Translations under genes and position numbers: made by a program
The notes under the pieces: model-generated
Databases searched by the model: none
Seen by the model: the letters and a program-made list of their open reading frames with translations, nothing else
What the model was told of the DNA's origin: nothing
Shown here: positions 61,477 to 64,000 of the stretch, piece by piece
Numbering within the stretch: position 1 is the first letter of the stretch
Layout: the number at the start of each line of letters is the position of its first letter
From: Bermanella sp040371755
GTDB lineage: Bacteria; Pseudomonadota; Gammaproteobacteria; Pseudomonadales; Oceanobacteraceae
Reading direction: 5' to 3'
Assembly (NCBI RefSeq): GCF_040371755.1
Contig: NZ_BAABWE010000002.1
Coordinates: 124,001-188,000, forward strand
DNA: 64,000 nt

Positions 61477-63003
61477 ATGGATAAGTTACAATTCGCTGAC
61501 GAATCCCTAGCGCCTGTTTTAGAAAATAAACTTGAGCCTTGGAATATACTGCTGGTTGATGATGAACCAGGTGTACACGATGTCACTAAAATGGTTTTAA
61601 AAGACTTTGTCTTTGACCAAAGGCCACTCAATCTCATCAGTGCTTTCAATGGAAAAGAAGGCAGAGACATAATGAGTCAACGCAGTGATATTGCCTTGGC
61701 AATCATTGATGTGGTTATGGAAACTGATACAGCCGGTTTAGACTTAGTGCGCACCATACGTGAAGATCTTCAAAACCACTTCACTCGGCTGGTTCTAAGA
61801 ACTGGGCAACCCGGTCAAGCTCCTGAAGAAGACGTGATTACTCAATACGACATCGATGACTACAAAGACAAAACAGAATTAACCAGTAATAAACTACTAA
61901 CACTCATGTATGCATCGTTAAGAGCCTATCGAGACATTTGTATGATCGATTCTCATAGGCGTTCACTAGAGCAAGTCATACTGGCCTCCACTGAAATTTT
62001 TGAAGCCAGAAATTTGAAAGTATTTGCCTCTGCCGTACTAAAACAAATTTGTAATTTATTACATTTAAAGGGTGCTATTTTCTACTGTACTAGCCTGAGC
62101 GATGAGTTTACAGACGGTAGTAACTATCAAGTCTTAGCTGTTAGCGGCGCCATGGCCGAGTTTGAAACAAAAAATAAAGTCGACTTACCGAATCCGGTGC
62201 TCAATGCATTTGATTATGCATTAAAGCAAAAGCAGTCTTATATAAATGGCGACACCTATACCGGTTATTTCTCAACTAGCCTCGGCAGTGAAAACTTACT
62301 TTTTGTAGAATTAGAACGCGAAATTGATGACTTAGATAAACAGCTTTTGGATATTTATGCGTCCAACGTTGCCGTTACCTATGAAAACCTACTGCTTAGA
62401 GACGAGATACTCGACACCCAAAAAGAACTCGCTTACATACTGGGAGAAGCCGTAGAGCAACGCTCAAAAGAAACTGGCTCCCATGTTCGCCGTGTGGCCC
62501 ATTATTCTTACCTTTTTGCCATTGAATACGGCCTTGATGAAAAGCAAGCGCAACTCATAAAACTCGCAAGTCCGCTACATGATGTAGGCAAAATTGCTAT
62601 TCCAGACAACATACTTAAAAAACCAGATAAATTAACAGAAGAAGAATGGCATATTATGCAAAGTCATGCTCAGGTGGGAGCTGACCTACTACACAGCAAT
62701 GAAAACGAAGTCATTAAAATGGGCAGCATCATTGCAGGACAACATCACGAACGATGGGATGGCAGGGGCTACCCCAAAGGACTTAAAGCTGAAGACATTC
62801 ATATCGCTGGGCGCATCACCGCCATTGCAGATGTATTCGATGCATTAGGGTCAGATCGTTATTACAAAAAAGCATGGCCGATGGAAGAAGTGCTTGCAGA
62901 AATAGACAAGCAAAAAGGTAAACAATTTGATCCTAAGCTTGTGGATATTTTACATGATAAACTGGATGACATTATTGCCATTAGAAAGGCATACGATAAC
63001 TGA
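61477..63003 (+). CDS. Response regulator with DUF3369 and HD-GYP domains
   Basis: 508 residues from the ATG at 61477 (an upstream GTG at 61438 is possible). Receiver at about 22-150 with phosphoacceptor D78 (LAIIDVVME), DUF3369 GAF-like domain at about 165-310, HD-GYP at 330-500. The metal motif LHDVGK, HHERWDGRGYP and the remaining histidines are intact, so it should degrade c-di-GMP. Its kinase is not adjacent. Confidence 0.94.
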   Translation: MDKLQFADESLAPVLENKLEPWNILLVDDEPGVHDVTKMVLKDFVFDQRPLNLISAFNGKEGRDIMSQRSDIALAIIDVVMETDTAGLDLVRTIREDLQNHFTRLVLRTGQPGQAPEEDVITQYDIDDYKDKTELTSNKLLTLMYASLRAYRDICMIDSHRRSLEQVILASTEIFEARNLKVFASAVLKQICNLLHLKGAIFYCTSLSDEFTDGSNYQVLAVSGAMAEFETKNKVDLPNPVLNAFDYALKQKQSYINGDTYTGYFSTSLGSENLLFVELEREIDDLDKQLLDIYASNVAVTYENLLLRDEILDTQKELAYILGEAVEQRSKETGSHVRRVAHYSYLFAIEYGLDEKQAQLIKLASPLHDVGKIAIPDNILKKPDKLTEEEWHIMQSHAQVGADLLHSNENEVIKMGSIIAGQHHERWDGRGYPKGLKAEDIHIAGRITAIADVFDALGSDRYYKKAWPMEEVLAEIDKQKGKQFDPKLVDILHDKLDDIIAIRKAYDN

Positions 63004-63021
63004 GGGCCCTATTAAAAAGAA

Positions 63022-63047
63022 AAGCCATGACATTGCTGTCATGGCTT
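63022..63047. terminator. Bidirectional terminator
   Basis: AAGCCATGACA / TGTCATGGCTT, 11-bp arms, TTGC loop. GTTTTC follows on the plus strand and TTTTCTTTTT on the minus, serving both convergent genes. Confidence 0.85.
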
Positions 63048-63076
63048 GTTTTCAATCAGCTTAACGTTATCAACGT

Positions 63077-64000
63077 TTAGGTGGTCACATCTAGCAAATT
63101 AACACCTGCATTGATTTTCTCATCTATTTGACTGGCTTCCACCAACTGAGATTGAACACGAGACATACGCTCGTTCAGTTCTTGTAAATCAGCAGAAATA
63201 CTATTCGATAACTCCTCATCCTGCTCTTGTTTTTGCGCCTTTTGTTCGGCCTCGAGGCGCTCTTCTTCACTTAACGCTTTAGAATCTGTTTGCTCTTCAC
63301 TTGTGTCCTCTTCTATCAGCGCTTCTTGTTGCTGCTTCTGTATATCGGCCCTTGCTTCCATCGTCATTTGTATTGCCTGTGCAGCTACTCGACGATCTTG
63401 GCTGGAAGGTTCAGCCGGAGCCAACGCCGCTCGGCGTATGGTTTCTGCTTTATCGAGTGTGGCCTGTGGGTCATTGGCAACTTTGCCTGTGTCGATGGAG
63501 ACTTCACCTCCCACCGCATAATTTTGACCATCTGGGCCCCGTACATAGGTAAAACTCATGGCGCCGGCGTACTGTCCCCCCACTGATTGGTGGGCCTGTT
63601 CGTGGGCTCTTACCTCTCTATCACGCTCTGCAAGTTTTTGAAGCTGCCGTTGCTCGGCCTGTAGTTGGCGCTGTTCGTAAGCGTCTTGTTGACGTCTATC
63701 TTGCGCTTGTTGCTCCTCTTGAGAACGCTGGTTTACCGAATCTTCTTGCGAATCATTGTCTTTTTGCGAGTTACGTTCCACTTGCGCATCTTCTAATTGC
63801 ACCTGCTGACGCTCACGCTCTATTCGACGCTCCTGTTGTTGCTGAGTTTGACGCTCGTCTTGTTGCTGACGAGCACGACGCTGCTCTACCGCTTGGCGTT
63901 GTTCAGTCCCTTGTTCAGCGCCTTCTTGTTTCGACCTGGGGTTTTCATTGGCCTCTTGCACGGGAGTAAAGCTTGTAGTGCTTTGATTTTCCGACTCCAC
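63077..64000 (-). CDS. SprA-related putative metalloprotease (runs off window edge)
   Basis: 307 residues visible; the first codon shown is GTG at the window edge, so the true start may lie outside. About 130 residues of Gln/Arg/Glu-rich coil precede a conserved core. That core holds AHEQAH (an HExxH motif, H133-H137) and SVGGQYAGAMSFTY, as in CJM1_0395/SprA-type proteins. A second acidic coil forms the C-terminus. The protease assignment rests on the motif; activity is unproven. Confidence 0.8.
   Translation of the reverse strand: MESENQSTTSFTPVQEANENPRSKQEGAEQGTEQRQAVEQRRARQQQDERQTQQQQERRIERERQQVQLEDAQVERNSQKDNDSQEDSVNQRSQEEQQAQDRRQQDAYEQRQLQAEQRQLQKLAERDREVRAHEQAHQSVGGQYAGAMSFTYVRGPDGQNYAVGGEVSIDTGKVANDPQATLDKAETIRRAALAPAEPSSQDRRVAAQAIQMTMEARADIQKQQQEALIEEDTSEEQTDSKALSEEERLEAEQKAQKQEQDEELSNSISADLQELNERMSRVQSQLVEASQIDEKINAGVNLLDVTT

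Noticed and set aside
1..64000. tRNA, rRNA, insertion sequences and prophage genes
   Set aside because: Looked for by eye on both strands; no tRNA-like cloverleaf arms, rRNA segments, transposases, integrases or phage structural genes were recognised.

Overview
The window reads as chromosomal DNA of a mid-GC marine gammaproteobacterium, probably an Oceanospirillales-type bacterium (Bermanella/Oleispira/Thalassolituus are plausible relatives; this is inference from protein style and gene order, not a search). Several blocks have the gene order I recall from Pseudomonas: thrC-hom-dsbC / rplS-trmD-rimM-rpsP-ffh / ypjD-corB / purT-DUF1289-gamma carbonic anhydrase-Nudix, and aroQ-prmA-DUF3426-dusB-fis-purH-purD-RetS-like kinase. 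xerD (dsbC/rplS interval) and accBC (aroQ/prmA interval) are absent from the places where I would expect them.

Layout. 1-3.6 kb: end of a redox-type two-component system (PrrB/PrrA family), a periplasmic rhodanese and a chemoreceptor. 3.7-10.9 kb: accessory metabolic and regulatory genes, namely a leftward cluster (Crp-like regulator, nitroreductase, YdcZ-type exporter, GNAT, DUF1761), a LysR/EamA divergon with a tautomerase, and a MarR/hydrolase pair. 11-14 kb: recJ and cinA, divergent. 14.07-14.97 kb: an AT-rich HEPN-type gene beside repeat-laden intergenic DNA. 15-27.6 kb: threonine synthesis, dsbC, the ribosome-maturation operon, ffh, corB and purT. 27.7-32 kb: small conserved housekeeping and metal/Nudix proteins. 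32-38.8 kb: a condensin-like SMC operon (MksF-MksE-41 aa ORF-MksB, Wadjet JetABC-like) with no JetD/MksG nuclease in the window; it is flanked by two copies of a complex hairpin element and a frameshifted small membrane-protein gene. 39-44 kb: miscellaneous (CbiX-like, ChaC, ZIP, RsuA, DUF2333, PCuAC). 44-48.6 kb: a LapG/LapD adhesin-control pair divergent from a dual-receiver diguanylate cyclase. 48.7-58.5 kb: aroQ to purD and a RetS-like hybrid kinase. 58.6-64 kb: coq7, OsmC, Vfr/CRP, ThpR, a DUF3369-HD-GYP regulator and a partial SprA-like metalloprotease.

Two themes link the genes. One is second-messenger control of lifestyle: a GGDEF cyclase, the c-di-GMP receptor LapD with LapG, an HD-GYP phosphodiesterase, a RetS-like kinase and Vfr. 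The other is genome upkeep (RecJ, Fis, MksFEB). The non-coding DNA is unusually informative: at least five intergenic spots carry 7-bp repeats with a CGTC/GACG core, including one perfect 19-copy array. No tRNA, rRNA, insertion sequence or CRISPR array was recognised.
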